DNA of 59,637 nt from contig NW_014577282.1 of NCBI RefSeq assembly GCF_000485595.1, positions 524,923 through 584,559 of the forward strand, read 5' to 3'. The position numbers were made by a program, and so were the translations under genes. Positions 44,724 through 54,942 of the stretch are shown here, in pieces; positions within the stretch are counted from its first letter, which is position 1; each line of letters opens with the position of its first letter. Below the pieces are notes generated by a model. That model did no database searches. It was not told the origin of the DNA and was given only the letters and a program-made list of their open reading frames with translations. Origin of the DNA: Priapulus caudatus (taxonomy: Eukaryota > Priapulida > Priapulimorpha > Priapulimorphida > Priapulidae).

Positions 44724-45251
44724 GAGAGGCAGACGGAGACGCCTGAGGAAGGTCGCATAATTATGACGTCGAGCTCTCCGTTCAGACAGCTGGCCCGCGT
44801 AGTGGCACAGCCTAACGACGAGCGTGAGGTGCCGCTCACCGCGCCATTTATGCCGTCGCGTCCACTTGAGCCTCCGCCAACTATACCTGCCTTGGAACCT
44901 ATTTCACTCGCGGGTGCTGATCTGCAGACAGCGCCTGCGTTTATTCGTTGAATGGGGAGCCATGGGGGGAGGGAAAGCCTGGGGTTTAGTGTACGTGCGA
45001 CAAATTGCCGCGTGGCCGCCGGTACCTATGCGTTTCTCACTTATCAGCTCCTGACAGCAGTCGATTTGCATAGTTAATTAGTTATTCATGTATGTGTGTG
45101 CCAACGTACGCTGAGCATACAGGTGTTCAAGCGCGGCATGGATAGATCACGCATTTTTGCGGTTCATATACACTATATGCTATAGCTTATCCGTGCTACA
45201 GTAAGCACGCTTAGGCGCAGTGGTTAAGGCGCACTATTATTTATCATTGTA

Positions 45252-46115
45252 TTGCAACTTGTATTAATTATTACGCGCTTCGCAAATGCGTCGCGAATTT
45301 GTTTGCTCGTTGCAGACCTGCAAGTGTTTTATGAGTGCACCCCGTACGAGGAGGAACTCGCCGACCTGTTGGTATCACGGTATACGCTATACCCGTTCTT
45401 CCTGCCAATCGGGACGCCATGGATCGCGTTCGTCTAACTCATGTGCGAGACGAACGCGTCGTCAGCGCATATGGGTTGCTCGCTCGATAACCCCCCCTTT
45501 TTGCAGCATTCTAATTATTCGCTTCCCCAGTACGTCGCGTTAATGTGGTATTTGCTGAATTCCGGGCGAGGTGTCGTCGCGTGCATGGTAGCCACCAAGT
45601 ACAAGTCGACACTTATACCGCACCCACCGTCCGCAACTGCCTGTGCGTCCCTCGGGCTTGGCATCGTGCCACTGCCACCACCGGGTGGCGTACACGAGGT
45701 TGAGGGATGGTGGGAGGCGGAGGCGGTAGCTGACCACACTCGAATTCTTGAGCCGTTACTGGACTCACCCCTGGCGAGCCACCGTATGCCTGCCGGGCTA
45801 TATGTTCGGGACGACGCGTTGGTCATCCCGGCTGGGCATGCGGCCATAATTTCCTGGCTGGAGGTGTGGCGTTGCTGGCGATTCCAGTGTCAGTATTTCT
45901 GGGTCAGCCGGGTGCCACCGCCTAAGAACTTCTGCTTCAAGGCGTTCACAGTCCCCATCGCCTACGGCGCTGACAGTCGCGAGGAGTGGGACGAGGACCG
46001 CACGGGGCACCGGAGGGACACCGGCTATGATTCACCGGAGGAGCCGGTGAACGATATCGCCCACCATGATCGGGTCGTAAACGCCGCCGCCGTGATGGCC
46101 GCCGAGTTGCCGTGA
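45252..46115 (+). pseudogene. Extra ORF between env and 3' LTR (element A), unknown function
   Basis: Two open frames in the same phase, 45252-45437 and 45441-46115, separated by one TAA at 45435, suggest one protein of about 285 residues. The second starts MCETNASSAHMGCSLDNPPF. It has hydrophobic and Trp-rich stretches (WLEVWRCWRFQCQYFWVSRV) and an acidic, charged tail ending MAAELP. A good 3' splice site (TTTGCTCGTTGCAG, 45302-45315) precedes DLQVFYECTPYEEEL, so a spliced transcript is possible. I do not recognise the family. Confidence 0.55.
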
Positions 46116-46344
46116 AGGTCACCGATGTCTGCATGCCGTCCGCGTCCACTCCAGGGTTAGCGACCCGAGCACACCTCCACGACTGGAGTGTGCGACGGGT
46201 ACGCGCTAGTTAACATGTTATGTGCCAGATCCGTAGCGTACACATTTAGTCTCATAGACGACGTTCCAACGTGCCGGTATCACGCTCTCGCACTCGACCC
46301 TAATTTTGTTTTATATGATCGGGGCGATCACAACTTTCTTTTAT

Positions 46345-46355
46345 GGGGGGAGTAG
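46345..46355 (+). other. Polypurine tract of element A
   Basis: GGGGGGAGTAG directly before the 3' LTR, the plus-strand primer site expected at this position. Confidence 0.8.
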
Positions 46356-46867
46356 TGTAGCGACGCTGCGCTCCAGCTCATTCATTAGGCACATTGCCGA
46401 GCGAGCAGAGAGCAGGCAACAGCCGGTAGCGGGTGCGACAGGTGGCATAGGTGTCGAACGGTGACGAGTCAATAGTCACTTAAGAGAGCAGAGAGCGGGG
46501 TACGTGACACGCGACACTATGAGATGCAGCCCTCGCAAGACGGGGGTCGGCAGAATAGGAACCTGGACAGCCCAAGAGGTGACAGGATAATGCCCGGATG
46601 AAGGGCACAGGAATCGCCGATGTACATAAGGCGAGCGGCACACAGACACGGGGAACCCTACTCGCTCTATCCCCGTGTCGTCATCTGTCACAGTTGTATT
46701 TGTACGCTACGTGTCGTATTACCTTGAATTATCATGGCTAATAATACAGTCGCTTGTGGTACGTTACTTCTCTAGTTGGCGTTTGCTTTATGTCTACCGC
46801 ACCCTGTACTCTGTTTATCTAACCTACCTCACCTACCACACCTAAGTAGCCGCACATAGAGGCTACA
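46356..46867 (+). repeat. 3' LTR of element A (512 bp)
   Basis: TGTAGCGACGCTGCG...AGAGGCTACA, with a perfect short inverted terminus (TGTAGC/GCTACA). It is followed by ATTG and the third piece of LTR B. Confidence 0.92.
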
Positions 46868-46871
46868 ATTG

Positions 46872-46928
46872 CATATCCATGTCTTCCTGCTTATGTTGTA
46901 CTCAGCACAGTAAATAGAGAACGTTACA
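46872..46928 (+). repeat. 5' LTR of element B, third piece
   Basis: CATATCCATGTCTTCCTGC to ...GAGAACGTTACA, matching 51378-51434 with one difference seen. It is followed by ATGGCGACGAGGATCC; TGGCGACGAGG is the likely primer-binding site. Confidence 0.9.
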
Positions 46929-47038
46929 ATGGCGACGAGGATCCGTGTTTTCGAATAAGACCATCAGCATCATCATCAACATTCGAAAAGCGGTAGGAAA
47001 ACGAACTTTATTGCACAAACTTTGACAATCCGAAAATC

Positions 47039-47560
47039 ATGGCGGCAATCCATCTCCCAAACTACCCAGAATTCGAGCTTCTACCTCGAGAAACTGTCCC
47101 TATACGGTTCGCAAAATACCTGCAACGTTTAGACAATATGTTTGAGGCCATGGCTATCGCAGATCCTAGCCGTAAGAAGGCAATGTTGCTGCATTATGTA
47201 GGCGAACAGGCGAGTGACGTGTTCGAAACCTTGACCGTCTCCCCTGTGAATCCTGATGATGGCGCTGCAAGCGATGTGTACAAATGTGCAGTGAATGCCT
47301 TCAGCACGCACTTCGAACCTCAGAGGAGTGTGGACCATCTAGTCTATTCGTTTCGTAAGGAAAAGCAGCTGAGCACTGAGACTGTTGGTGAATTTCATAC
47401 CAGGCTTGTCATCCAAGCAAAACGTTGTGACTTTGCTGATGCTAACCTAGAAATCAAGCGCCAGTTGATACAAGGTACGCACAACAATCGCCTCCGCAGA
47501 AAAGCGATCGAGCAGACACTGACATTGGACAATCTGCTTAAAACTGCCCGATCAATGTAA
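47039..47560 (+). pseudogene. Gag capsid region (element B)
   Basis: Starts MAAIHLPNYPEFELLPRETV and runs 173 residues through KKAMLLHYVGEQASDVFETL and FHTRLVIQAKRCDFADANLE, ending RSM then TAA. This is the Ty3/gypsy capsid pattern. The TAA (47558) and a TAG (47570) separate it from the nucleocapsid part in the same frame, so the ancestral gag was probably continuous. Confidence 0.85.
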
Positions 47561-47584
47561 ATGGCAGACTAGCACACCGTCATC

Positions 47585-48220
47585 ATGGAAAGACAGTGTT
47601 CCACCCAGCAATCGCATGCATTGAACAGTAGGGCAAAAGGCAAACAACCACAATCACTCCATAATTCGAGCAGTCATAATCGTGACAGCACCGCTTGTGG
47701 TTTGTGTGGTGGACCATACCCACGCAGAGGAGACTGTCCTGCGAAAGGGAAGGAATGTAGAAAATGCGGTCGTGTAAATCACTTCGCTAAAGTGTGCCAC
47801 AGCGCTCAAAACCCAGGTGCACGATCATCGAGATTCGAACCGAATCGGGATCATCAACCGTGGAAAGGAAGGCATGGTTTCAACCGAAAGCATAATGCCA
47901 GAGCCTTAGAGGACATCACCGAGCAGGACCACCGACCACCGACCTCTGACTACGTCAACGCTACCGACGATGACAAATACATCTTCCGATTAGGCGAATC
48001 GGGATCCGGATCGAGCATTACGGAAAAAACCCGTGTTCAACGTCATGATTGGCAACACCAAGACCATGGTTATGGCCGATTCAGGAGCGACTGTGGACAT
48101 TCTCAATTAGGAGGATTACCTTCATCTCCACCATCGTCCGCAACTCGCACCATCGAAATCTCAGATATTTCCGTACATGTCCGACAAACCGCTCGTGCTT
48201 CAAGGAAAATTCGAGGCTGA
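47585..48220 (+). pseudogene. Gag nucleocapsid with two zinc knuckles (element B)
   Basis: CGLCGGPYPRRGDCP followed by CRKCGRVNHFAKVC near 47700-47800, CCHC-type RNA-binding motifs, then a basic, Asp-rich linker. The frame runs past the start of protease in another frame. Confidence 0.8.
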
Positions 48221-48830
48221 GGTACGCAGTGACCAATGTACATCTAAGGAGACATTCTACGTTGTCTCTGGACCTAGTGGATCGCTTCTATGTTGGAAAA
48301 CCTCGCAAAAGCTACGTCTGATCAAATTTGCGAATGCGATTTCTGAGCAACCGAATGCGCCTGAGTTTCTGTGTGACTTTCCTGACATCACGAGTGGAAT
48401 GGGTGCCTATAAAGGTGAACCGGTTAAAGTCCATGTAGACCCCAGCGTTGTTCCAGTAGCCCAACCACACCGTCGCATTCCATTTCATGTCTGTCAACGC
48501 GTTGAAGGAAAATTGAAGGAACTCGAGGAATCCGATATCATCGAGCGTTCAGAACGACCAACACCTTGGATTTCACTTATAGTGGTTTTTCCAAAACCAA
48601 AGAAACCTGACGAAATCAGGATATGTGTAGACATGCGTTCAGTGAATCGCGCGATCATCCGCGAACGTCACATCATACCGACCATCGACGATATCGCTGT
48701 AGACTTAAATGGCTGCAAAGTGTTCAGCAAGTTAGATCTGAAGCAGTGTTACCATCAGGTTCTCTTACACCCTGACTCCCGAAACCTGACCACGTTCTCA
48801 ACCCATGTAGGATTGTGGCGTTATATCTAA
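48066..48830 (+). pseudogene. Protease and N-terminal RT, catalytic core deleted (element B)
   Basis: MADSGATVDIL (protease active site, 48072) with a TAG at 48108. RT then starts with FPKPKKPDEIRICVDMRSVN and KVFSKLDLKQCYHQVLLHP (first catalytic Asp). After THVGLWRYI there is a TAA (48828), and the next residues are already PLHRLTCKDVPWTWG of the connection domain. The segment with the YxDD-type motif, roughly 500-600 bp, is absent. Confidence 0.85.
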
Positions 48831-49367
48831 CCGCTACATCGTCTGACATGCAAGGACGTTCCCTGGACCTGGGGAAAGGAAGAACAATCCGCGCTAGAAA
48901 AGCTACAAGCTGCACTGTCCGAAAAGACCATGCTAAGCTACGTTGACCCAGAGAAACCCACTACGTTGTTTGTGGACGGTAGCCCAGTAGGCCTAGGTTC
49001 AGTCTTAACCCAGAAGGATCAGAAAACCGATGAGACAAATCCGCTGCATTACGCCAGTCATCCGTTATCGGAGACAGAATCGCGTTATCCGCAGATAGAT
49101 CGAGAAGCACTATCGATATACTGGTCGATCACAAGGTTTCACCTATATTTCTATGGAAAGGAGTTTAAGATCGTCACTGACCATCAACCCTTGGTCTCAC
49201 TGTTCAACAACCCGGTGTCAAAACCGTTAGCCAGGATCGAACGTTGGTTGATGGACCTACAGCACTATCGCTTTACTGTAGAATACCGACCAGGACCGAA
49301 CAATCCAGCAGACTATGCATCGCGTCATCCCATCTCTGCCGCAAGTGTATTGGACATTGATGACTAG
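48831..49367 (+). pseudogene. RNase H (element B)
   Basis: Same frame as the RT: YVDPEKPTTLFVDGSPVGLG, SVLTQKDQ, ESRYPQIDREALSIYWSITR, FKIVTDHQPLVSLF and GPNNPADYASRHP. Acidic residues are kept. Ends with TAG at 49365. Confidence 0.88.
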
Positions 49368-50645
49368 CAAACTGCTGACAAGTATGTTGCCTATGCCGCG
49401 CAGAACGCTGTCCCCAAGGCAATGACTTTGTCTGAGATCGAGCTAGCAACCATGCAAGACCCGCTGCTTCAGGCCACAATGGTAGCCATGAAGTCTGGTA
49501 ATTGGCACAAATCTCTGCCAAATGTGTCACTATCTGAACTCTCAAGACTTGAAAACGTTAAAGGTGAGCTAACGTGTACCGATACCCTTGTCTTGAAATC
49601 GAACCGCATTGTAGTACCGACTAGCCTTCAGGAAATAACTGTGAACATCACACATGAAGGACACCTCGGTATTGCTAAAACCAAGGGCCTATTGCGAGAG
49701 AAAGTGTGGTTCCCGCTTATGGACAGACTGGTTGAGCAGAAAGTCAGATCTTGTTTACCATGCCAAATCGCGACACCCATGGTAACACGTGAACCGCTGC
49801 AAATGTCACCGCTACCAGAAGGCCCATTCGAGAAGATAAGTGTAGACTTTGCCTATGCTGAAGGAGAACATGTACTTCTTCTCGTTGATGAATACTCACA
49901 ATTCCTATTTATCGAGCCAATCCGCTCCACTGCTACTCAGTATGTGATTCCGAAGCTCGACCGAATTTTCTCCACATTCGGTACACCAGAAACAGTCAAA
50001 TCCGATAATGGTCCACCGTTTAATGGCCACGAGTTTGCGAAATTCTCTGAGACCGTCGGATTTGAGCACCGCAAAATCACACCGCTTTGGCCTCGCGCCA
50101 ACGGTGAAGTGAAAAGAATGGTAGGATCGTTCAAGAAACATGTCAGGGTGTCAAAAGCTCGTGGAACCAATTGGAAGAAAGACCTACAATCGTGGTTAAG
50201 AGACTATAGAACCTCTCGTCATGACACAACCGGAGTTGCACCGGCAACCCTGTTCTTCAAGCGAGCAGTCCGCAACAAACTCCCACAAGTACCTGAAACG
50301 GACCTAGTCGCAGACATAGTGCGCCAGCGCGACTCCCAGAAAAAGGGGAAAATGAAAGTGTATGCGGACAATAAACGCTATGTCAAACCCAGCGATCTGA
50401 AAGTTGGTGACCCAGTCTTGGTCAAGCGCCCGTTCAACATGACCAAAGGAAACACCCCATACGAGACCACTCCACTGACAATTGTGTCCAAGAATGGTAG
50501 CATGATAACTGCCAACGGTGAAGGACGATGCATGACCAGAAACAGTTCCTTCTTCAAGAGACTTTCACTCCTGAATTGTCAGATTTACCAGAATCAGATA
50601 CGCATGATTCAACCATTGGAAATGAGGGTAACTCAGTGCCAATGA
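49368..50645 (+). pseudogene. Integrase (element B)
   Basis: Zinc motif THEGHLGIAKTK...CLPCQ, catalytic Asp in KISVDFAYAEGE, Asp in TVKSDNGPPFNG and Glu in WPRANGEVKRMVGS. A C-terminal part follows with KVGDPVLVKRP. The frame is open from 49422 to 50645. A further tail with RRSTRVRKPVVKINL is at 50681-50872 in another frame, so the end of pol is shifted. Confidence 0.88.
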
Positions 50646-50680
50646 TGCCCGTGCACCCAGAGGTGAGTTATACCTGAATT

Positions 50681-50872
50681 TTGAAAACTCAGATGTCTGA
50701 TAACTCCCATTCACCCACAGTCAATTTGGACAGTACTGTGAAGCCCAGATCTGCAGATGTCAGATCAGACAATACTCCAGTGCACACAGCATCCCCGAAG
50801 GTTTTCTTAGATCAGCAAGAAACTCGCAGGTCAACCAGAGTCCGAAAACCTGTCGTGAAAATCAACCTGTGA
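50681..50872 (+). pseudogene. Frameshifted C-terminal tail of pol (element B)
   Basis: Ser/Thr/Asp-rich 63-residue frame ending RRSTRVRKPVVKINL, the basic tail typical of this Ty3/gypsy integrase clade. It is out of frame with the main integrase reading. Confidence 0.6.
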
Positions 50873-51274
50873 AATTGACAGCAAGCTAAGACTTTGTTCA
50901 CAACTGTGTGTGGTGTGTTCAGAAGACTTTAGAGATTAACTATGGAGACTGAACAATATGTATTTGTGTTACAGTTTAGTGTGTTTAACAAGGTTCATCT
51001 TATCATTGAGTAATCCGATCAAGTCTGGTTAAATGCGTTACAATTTGAGTGACAGAGTAATCGAGTATTCGGTAAGTGAGTAATTACCTCGATTAGCATT
51101 GATTAGTAAAGTTGGTTAGTTTTGACAAATCGTTTAATCGTCAAAGCCAGATTTGTTTGTTTCCAGTTGTCACACTGTTTGAACCTCAAGAGTTAAAGAT
51201 TTTATAATTGACCTGTTTGGTGTAGTAGTACATGTATCTTAAGTACCCCATGGAACTATCTACAAGGAAGGGGA
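50873..51274 (+). other. 3' untranslated region and polypurine tract of element B
   Basis: Non-coding, ending in ACAAGGAAGGGGA (51262-51274) immediately before the LTR. Confidence 0.75.
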
Positions 51275-51434
51275 TGTCACCTTTAGTGATGTGCCTGTTG
51301 TTTGTGTGCTCTGCCACCAGGGGTCAGTACAGTACGACCACGAGAATATACGCTACCCCATGTAGTCACGTTAATTGCATATCCATGTCTTCCTGCTTAT
51401 GTTGTACCCAGCACAGTAAATAGAGAACGTTACA
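51275..51434 (+). repeat. 3' LTR of element B (160 bp, uninterrupted)
   Basis: TGTCACCTTTAGTGATG...GAACGTTACA. It shows the pre-insertion state of the 5' LTR across both nested insertions (GAGAATATACGC and GTTAATTGCATA), which fixes their target duplications. Confidence 0.92.
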
Positions 51435-51439
51435 GCGAC

Positions 51440-52046
51440 TAGGGTCAAAACAGCGCACTCATTGTTCTTAAAAGCAGATCTATAGGTATGACTCCAAGGG
51501 CATGAGTTATATGTGACACAAAACTGTTTCAGCTGACAGGTGACCGGAGTCATGTTATGACATGTTGCAACGCATGGCTCAAGAAATTCTATGCTTGCGC
51601 AGATGACAAAGGTCTGTTTGTTGCAGCCAACACAGACATCAACAAATCTCAGAGGCAAGCTTTGCCATTGTACACAGCTGATGTGAGCGATTTTTTAAAC
51701 TTGCCCAGCTACTGGGTCAAACATACACAATGCAATAAAACTGAAGACTGGCTTAATGGGAAAAAAAAATAATGAGAAACAAATGCGACCTACCAGAGCA
51801 TGTTTTTAGTATAATGGTACACAAGGACGAGGCAGTTGCACAATATATTAAGAAACAGAGAAACACATCGGCAGACTGTGACTAAGGTATATACTGAGAC
51901 AACCAGGCAAGGGGCCAAGTGGTGCATGGAACGCTGTTGACGTGATCAGTTAGGATTCAAACTGTTAGCGAATGTGGACAACCTGATTTACGAGAAACAT
52001 TAGTAATCCTAGGAATAATTGAGCCCATTCACACATATTCAGGCAA
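51440..52046 (+). other. CYLD intron, weakly coding-like
   Basis: Frame 51557-51772 (MTCCNAWLKKFYACADDKGL...) is open from at least 51541 and could be a transposon remnant. No family recognised. Confidence 0.3.
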
Positions 52047-52751
52047 TTAAAGGGATCGTTTACTCTAGGTTCTAGGGTTATTTTTAGTTAATTTAGGTTA
52101 AAATTACGCTACATAAAAAGTTTCATGGTTCAATCACCATTAAAAATATTATTAAAAAATGTTTTAAAATTAACGACTACAGTTTGATTACAACGATGGT
52201 GGCGCTACTCAAAGCGCAGGATCTGATAAGTTGCGCAAAACCACTTTCCAGCCAAGGGCTACAGACCGAGGGTGTTTCTTATTTATTCATTTAAAAGCAA
52301 AAGGATTGCAATATCTTATAAACGACATATAGTTTCAGTTATAATATGGATAAATTTGCCCTAAAATGAATATCGTTCGGTTAAATAGCATTTAGGTATA
52401 AATATAATTGCACTTTTGTGATTAGCCCTCAGTCTGGAACGTGCAAAATAAATTGTCAAATACGCAACTTATTCGGGGTGGCAGCACGGTCGCGGGTGTC
52501 ATGGCGCCGTTGAAATTTCGTAGCGTTTTTGTGTAATTAATTATAACAATTAAATTACGTATCTGGTAACAAATACGTGTGGGTATAGACGATTTGTTAT
52601 ACAGTAAGTACAGTTGTATGCAGTAAAATCCTAGAGGCTACTGTCCCTTTAAATTAGGTATCTGGTAACAAATACGTGTGGGTATAGACGATTTGTTATA
52701 CAGTAAGTACAGTTGTATGCAGTAAAATCCTAGAGGCTACTGTCTCTTTAA
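52047..52751. mobile_element. TTAA-flanked MITE with duplicated end
   Basis: TTAA at 52047-52050 and 52748-52751; ends AGGGATCGTTTACTCTAGG and (reversed) AGAGACAGTAGCCTCTAGG. The right end is a 99-bp tandem duplication (52552-52650, 52651-52749), nearly identical. TTAA duplication occurs in piggyBac and Kolobok families; no transposase is present. Confidence 0.6.
52552..52749 (+). repeat. 99-bp tandem duplication
   Basis: Two copies with only about two mismatches. Each includes TATCTGGTAACAAATACGTG and CAGTAAAATCCTAGAGGC and ends CTTTAA. Confidence 0.95.
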
Positions 52752-53815
52752 GCAACTGATAGTGCGGCAGATTCATGATATGATACCGAGTATTTAAGTA
52801 TACCTAGCAAATCTGCGGCATGCATTCTATGGGTGAGAGTAGACAGGAAAATATGGTCATGATGTATCATGCCTTGCTAAAGGTAAAACCTGAATGAAAC
52901 TTAGTGGTCAGAATAATTTTCCCTGAATGTGTCTCTCATCCCAACATGCAAGTACAGCCAAGAATGGAGGTGAGCCTGACAGAGTGAGACCAGAGAAAAT
53001 TGTTACTGGAAAGACGGGCAAAATGATATTTAACAACTTAGCAAGTAAGGCAGAAGCTGTAGAAATATTACTACCTATGCTTCCAGAGTGACACGCAGAT
53101 GGAAGAGTGGCAATTAAGGTACGGGGTATTGTTAGAGTTACGAAAGTTGATATAGTGGTTGTCTGGGAGGTGGCAGTAACATCACAGGCAGAAAACTGTG
53201 CAATAAGGTGAACATTAAAAAGAAAAGTGAACTTTCAGAAAATGGTTCAAGAAACTGTTTCCATATTCGTTGATGGTTCTACTACAGGCAGCTTGATGCT
53301 ATGATGTGATGTGGCAAGGAACCAGATGAAGCGAGCTGTGTTGGCAGGCCAGAGAAGGCAAATGGGAGCTATTGCATTGCAGCAAAACAACAATGGCTCA
53401 TGGGGTATTAAACAGAGGAGTACACGTTTTAGAAACGGTTCAATCAGTGTAAACGAATGTGAGTGCGGACGTTCAAAACATCCAGTGAAATACATTAAAC
53501 ATGGGCTAGAATCAGCCTGGGTAGCAGATGCGGCTCTGTTGCATTTAATGATCCTGAAATGGCCTAGAATTGTGAAACATATTCAAACAGGTTTAATGTT
53601 GACACATGAATTGTTGTAAAAAAGTCTGTGAAATAGATGTCTTTGAAATGGCATAAGTTCACGTGGAAAAATATCACATTCTCATCACCAAATCTAATTG
53701 TAAATGTCACAAAAGCCACGGCACCACACAGTATGGCTAGACAAGTAAAACATAGTAAATATCAATCAAGAACGTTATGGCAAACTGTCTGATATATTGT
53801 AGAGCATATATATAC
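52752..53815 (+). other. CYLD intron, unassigned
   Basis: Contains an open frame (53311-53619, 102 codons, MARNQMKRAVLAGQRRQMGA...) without recognised homology. Probably a relic. Confidence 0.35.
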
Positions 53816-53936
53816 CTCCTTGAGCTTGAGATCAGATGTGACGAATGACTCTTCAAACAGCTGTTGTACTGTAGGTAGAACCATCTTATCATCTCGTTCC
53901 ATAAACACCTGATATAGGTATGCATCCTGGCCAGAA
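53816..53936 (-). CDS. CYLD: CYLD exon, USP domain
   Basis: A 121-bp exon with acceptor AG at 53937-53938 and donor GTATAT at 53815. It reads SGQDAYLYQVFMERDDKMVL and PTVQQLFEESFVTSDLKLKE, matching the CYLD stretch before the PRFGKD block. It lies between two inverted copies of a repeat (52077-52440 and 54943-55770). Confidence 0.93.
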
Positions 53937-54168
53937 CTAAAATCAATGTTGCTTGATGAATAGGGACACGAAAACATGACGAGAAAGTTCAGAGTTCAAT
54001 AAATACAAATATTTGTTTTACAATAAATAGCAAGTTAGATTCTCTAAATGAATGCAATCGACATCCGACCTTAGTATACACAATACAGTAATTTAAATAG
54101 TTCTATTAACAGAGAGGTTTCTACAGTCATCAAAGGGATGCTATACCCTACAATTTTATAGTATATTT

Positions 54169-54816
54169 GTGACCGGCTATATATAGCCAAATGATTTTTT
54201 TCAATGAGCAATTTTCCAATTTCCAGATAACCATATGGTGATGTTCTGCTATCTTCTATCTTCATATTGGTCCAAAAATTTTGAGAAGCGGATAAAAAAT
54301 AAAAGGTATAAATATTTGAAGTTATTTAATTATGAAATTATATTTAAGAAATTAGAGAAAATTGAGTCTAAAGTGTGTCGCGTTATAGAAACGTGCAAGA
54401 TTGTGAGTAACTTAGGAGCTGTTTATTCACATGTTTGTGTGGCTTGCTTACATGATGGAAAAAGAGCGACTGCCTCACGTGCAGCGCTTATATACGGCAG
54501 TCTGGTAGAAGGAGCCACCGTCGCTAGCTATATGTTAATACTTGAACACGCGTTAACCAATGGTGTCATCACTAACACAACAAAGTGTGACCAACTTCAA
54601 ATATATATATTGAAATATTCTATACAAAATAGCAAAATTATATATTTTAAAGATATTATATGTATATTTCACCCAGATATTCCGATAGAAAACATTCCAA
54701 CCTATCTATTTCAGTTAAAATAAAAAATAAAAATTTCATGCCTATATAGGTAAAACCACACATAGCGTAAAATCTATATGTGCGACTTACGACTCATTTG
54801 GCTATAACGGGTCACA
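54169..54816 (+). mobile_element. TIR-bounded element with a 162-codon ORF
   Basis: GTGACCGGCTATATATAGCC/AAATGA at 54170 and its inverted form TCATTTGGCTATAACGGGTC/ACA at 54795-54816. It encloses an AT-rich interior with one long plus-strand frame (next entry). Target duplication not resolved. Confidence 0.55.
54235..54723 (+). CDS. Hypothetical 162-aa protein in the TIR element
   Basis: ATG 54235 to TAA 54721. A Lys/Ile-rich N-terminus (NFEKRIKNKRYKYLKLFNYE) is followed by VCRVIETCKIVSNLGAVYSH, CVACLHDGKRATASRAALIY and ATVASYMLILEHALTNGVIT. The middle Ala/Ser/Leu helices look protein-like rather than random, but I recognise no family. It could be a host-like or transposon-borne fragment, or a chance frame. 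Confidence 0.35.
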   Translation: MVMFCYLLSSYWSKNFEKRIKNKRYKYLKLFNYEIIFKKLEKIESKVCRVIETCKIVSNLGAVYSHVCVACLHDGKRATASRAALIYGSLVEGATVASYMLILEHALTNGVITNTTKCDQLQIYILKYSIQNSKIIYFKDIICIFHPDIPIENIPTYLFQLK

Positions 54817-54942
54817 TTTGATAGTAAGTGCATAAATTATAGTATATACCTACAAATTTGTGTAATCACGCCTTCACATTTGCCATAAACGGTTCAAAAT
54901 CTTTAATTTTGACCGATTTAAGCCAATTTAATTTGTACGTCA

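Larger units (their letters stand above)
38841..44951 (+). pseudogene. Env-like fusion glycoprotein gene, interrupted (element A)
   Basis: Class of errantivirus/baculovirus F-type envelope proteins. An N-terminal hydrophobic signal (first ~25 residues), a basic furin-type site near 39235, a hydrophobic fusion-peptide-like segment right after it, and a transmembrane helix near 40630-40690 are visible. Breaks: an in-frame TAG at 39504-39506, and the DNA transposon 40785-44723, whose first three bases happen to supply a stop. The cytoplasmic tail frame resumes at 44727 and ends at 44951. No intact product is possible from this copy. Confidence 0.8.
33443..46867 (+). mobile_element. Env-bearing Ty3/gypsy element A (errantivirus-like)
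   Basis: Four-bp duplication ATTG (33439-33442, 46868-46871); termini TGTAGC...GGCTACA. Order: partial 5' LTR, inverted env fragment, gag C-terminus, PR-RT-RNase H-integrase, env, extra ORF, polypurine tract, 3' LTR. It is an endogenous invertebrate retroelement with stops and frameshifts in pol and env, no primer-binding site, and a transposon inside env. It is defective as read. The LTR pair differs by about 4 bases and one 2-bp indel over 421 bp, so insertion is fairly recent. Confidence 0.9.
32638..51434 (+). mobile_element. Ty3/gypsy element B, split by nested insertions
   Basis: Five-bp target duplication GCGAC at 32633-32637 and 51435-51439. The 5' LTR is in three pieces (32638-32710, 33413-33442, 46872-46928), separated by a foldback and by element A; together they total 160 bp, equal to the 3' LTR. 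Internal genes run 47039-50872. About 8 differences in 160 bp between the LTRs (counted by eye) make it older than element A. RT is partly deleted, so it is non-autonomous. Confidence 0.9.

Noticed and set aside
45203-45245. tRNA gene near GGCGCAGTGGTTAAGGCGC
   Set aside because: It resembles an A box, but no matching B box or cloverleaf follows.
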